A stretch of DNA of 7,599 bases from Oscillospiraceae bacterium (GTDB lineage Bacteria > Bacillota_A > Clostridia > Saccharofermentanales > Saccharofermentanaceae): assembly GCA_902803365.1 (NCBI GenBank), contig CADCPU010000180.1, forward strand, positions 1-7,599, given 5' to 3'. Positions 6,866-7,599 of this stretch are shown piece after piece. Every line of letters begins with the position of its first letter. Position 1 is the stretch's first letter. The translations under genes and the position numbers were made by a program. Under the pieces are notes generated by a model. It saw only the letters and a program-made list of their open reading frames with translations. It was not told the DNA's origin and searched no databases.

Positions 6866-7087
6866 ATGTCAAAAGAGGATGTAATCGAGGTAGAGGGTAT
6901 CGTAGTAGACGCATTACCTAACGCAATGTTCAAGGTTAAGCTTGAGAACGGATATGAGGTATTGGCTCACATCTCCGGTAAGCTTCGCCAGAACTATATC
7001 AAGATCCTTCCGGGTGATAAGGTAACAATGGAACTTTCACCATATGACCTTTCCAGAGGAAGAATCACTTGGAGAGCTAAGAACTAA
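6866..7087 (+). CDS. infA: Translation initiation factor IF-1
   Basis: IF-1 is the small OB-fold factor that binds the 30S A site during initiation. The 73-residue product starts [20 protein letters not shown] and continues [19 protein letters not shown]. It has the conserved [20 protein letters not shown] at 47-66 and ends ITWRAKN. Length (about 72) and sequence are fully canonical. The ATG lies one base after the map stop, and its ribosome binding site GAGGAGG is inside the end of map, pointing to translational coupling. The KOW/L14e-like gene that lies between map and infA in Bacillus subtilis and many relatives is absent. A hairpin with the look of a terminator follows. Confidence 0.98.
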   Translation: MSKEDVIEVEGIVVDALPNAMFKVKLENGYEVLAHISGKLRQNYIKILPGDKVTMELSPYDLSRGRITWRAKN

Positions 7088-7091
7088 GTCC

Positions 7092-7126
7092 AAGGCCGCC
7101 CGTAATGGCGGCTTTGCTTATCTTTT
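7092..7126 (+). terminator. Probable terminator or attenuator after infA
   Basis: GCCGCC (7095-7100) and GGCGGC (7107-7112) form a G/C stem with loop CGTAAT. It extends outward by one G-T and two A-T pairs (7092-7094 with 7113-7115). A T-rich tail interrupted by other bases follows (TTTGCTTATCTTTT). The stem is strong but the tail is imperfect, so it may be only partly efficient. It lies five bases after the infA stop. Confidence 0.7.
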
Positions 7127-7156
7127 GAACATTTTTTCAAGTTCCGAAAAAAGTTC

Positions 7157-7184
7157 TTGCATTTAAAAAGTTTTCTGCTACAAT
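7157..7184 (+). promoter_or_regulatory. Predicted promoter of rpmJ
   Basis: TACAAT (7179-7184) is preceded by TG one base upstream, an extended -10 (TGCTACAAT). A weak -35, TTGCAT (7157-7162), lies 16 bases before it. Transcription would start near 7191, giving a leader of about 50 bases before rpmJ. Its position just after the infA terminator supports a separate unit starting here. Confidence 0.65.
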
Positions 7185-7243
7185 ATATTAGCATGCGCGT
7201 AAAAGGCGCTAAGTTTGCGTTGAGAAAAAGCAGGAGGTAAAAA

Positions 7244-7357
7244 ATGAAGGTTAGACCATCAGTAAAGCCTATGTGCGAAAAGTGCAAGGTTATTCGCCGT
7301 CACGGTAAAGTCATGATCATTTGCTCCGATCCTAAGCATAAGCAGAAGCAGGGCTAA
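7244..7357 (+). CDS. rpmJ: Ribosomal protein L36
   Basis: L36 is the smallest large-subunit protein and packs against 23S rRNA. The 37-residue product begins [20 protein letters not shown] and ends DPKHKQKQG. It is the zinc-ribbon (C+) form, with Cys11, Cys14, Cys27 and His32 as the expected metal ligands; zinc-free paralogues lack these residues. A strong AGGAGGT (7232-7238) sits five bases before the ATG at 7244. Placement after infA and before rpsM is the standard order. What differs is the apparent terminator and promoter before it and the unusually long 219-base gap after it. Confidence 0.97.
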   Translation: MKVRPSVKPMCEKCKVIRRHGKVMIICSDPKHKQKQG

Positions 7358-7576
7358 GCTTATCTTAAGATTATTCGACTGTGAACAGATTTAGCCCTGT
7401 TCCGTTAAAGTCGAGACAAGTCCTGACCCGACTTGTTAAAAACAACAACAAAACATTTTATTTAGGATATTACACGTTCATGTAGGGGCGGCTGCTTTCC
7501 TAACCCGAAAGTTCCTTACGCTGCGTGTCGATATATAAATAATTAACATTTTTACTGTTCAAATGGAGGTACAGAA
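7358..7576 (+). promoter_or_regulatory. Structured spacer or leader before rpsM
   Basis: This 219-nt stretch has no gene but several inverted repeats. An outer stem CGACT/AGTCG (7376-7380 and 7409-7413) encloses GAACAG/CTGTTC (7383-7388 and 7397-7402). Next comes ACAAGTC/GACTTGT (7416-7422 and 7430-7436), then CTTTC/GAAAG (7495-7499 and 7507-7511). AAGTCG (7408-7413) could instead pair with CGACTT (7429-7434), which would exclude both the outer stem and the third hairpin. None has a T tract. A weak promoter, TTGTTA-N17-TTTTAT (7433-7461), is possible. In E. coli the mRNA before rpsM binds S4 to autoregulate the alpha operon; a similar role here is inference from position, as I see no recognisable S4-site sequence. 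Confidence 0.45.
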
Positions 7577-7599
7577 ATGGCTCGTATTGCCGGTGTTGA
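7577..7599 (+). CDS. rpsM: Ribosomal protein S13, 5' end (partial)
   Basis: S13 is a small-subunit head protein that contacts the large subunit and tRNA; it is the usual first gene of the alpha operon after rpmJ. Only seven codons are present, MARIAGV, with the first two bases of the next codon (GA) fitting the conserved MARIAGVD start of the family. GGAGGT at 7565-7570 precedes the ATG by six bases. The gene runs out of the window. Confidence 0.93.

Noticed and set aside
6172..6933. 253-codon open frame on the - strand opposite map
   Set aside because: It is a shadow of a well-conserved gene. The translation is not protein-like and it has no start signals.
7084..7287. 67-codon open frame on the - strand across the infA-rpmJ gap
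   Set aside because: It overlaps the infA terminator, the rpmJ promoter and rpmJ itself, with no coding evidence.
7534..7539. TATAAA as an rpsM promoter -10 box
   Set aside because: There is no acceptable -35 element at 16-18 bases upstream and no extended -10. The local sequence is simply A/T-rich.

Overview
The window covers most of the right half of a bacterial spc ribosomal-protein operon and the first bases of the alpha operon, all on the + strand, interrupted by one unrelated gene on the - strand. The organism is most likely an anaerobic Clostridia member (Bacillota). The ribosomal proteins, SecY, Adk with a four-cysteine LID and IF-1 all read as Firmicutes-type. The interrupting gene encodes a secreted protein with a Thr/Pro linker and DUF4214 repeats, an architecture common in rumen and gut Clostridia such as the Saccharofermentans group; that finer placement is inference.

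Layout: 1-71 is the 3' end of rplR. Next come rpsE, rpmD, rplO and secY (90-2553), tightly packed with strong Shine-Dalgarno sites. secY ends at a strong intrinsic terminator (2578-2614). The gap to 2959 has no gene. It holds a cluster of palindromes: a 9-bp hairpin, an 18-nt dyad, and two related hairpins built on ATTACAGTACA/TGTACTGTAAT arms 73 bp apart. It closes with a - strand terminator. The - strand gene (5203 down to 2960) encodes a 747-residue predicted cell-surface protein: signal peptide, about eleven beta-solenoid rungs, a short CxxC module, a Thr/Pro linker and four DUF4214 half-repeats.

A divergent promoter region (5204-5430) then restarts the housekeeping series: adk, map and infA (5431-7087). 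An apparent terminator follows infA, and a new promoter drives rpmJ (7244-7357). A 219-nt, structure-rich spacer separates rpmJ from rpsM, whose first seven codons end the window.

The + strand genes supply ribosomal proteins L18, S5, L30, L15, L36 and S13, the SecY translocon channel, adenylate kinase, the methionine aminopeptidase that trims new chains, and initiation factor IF-1. The sequence suggests that the ancestral single operon is here punctuated into at least three transcription units. The least explained parts are the hairpin pair after secY, the surface protein placed inside a core operon, and the long leader before rpsM.
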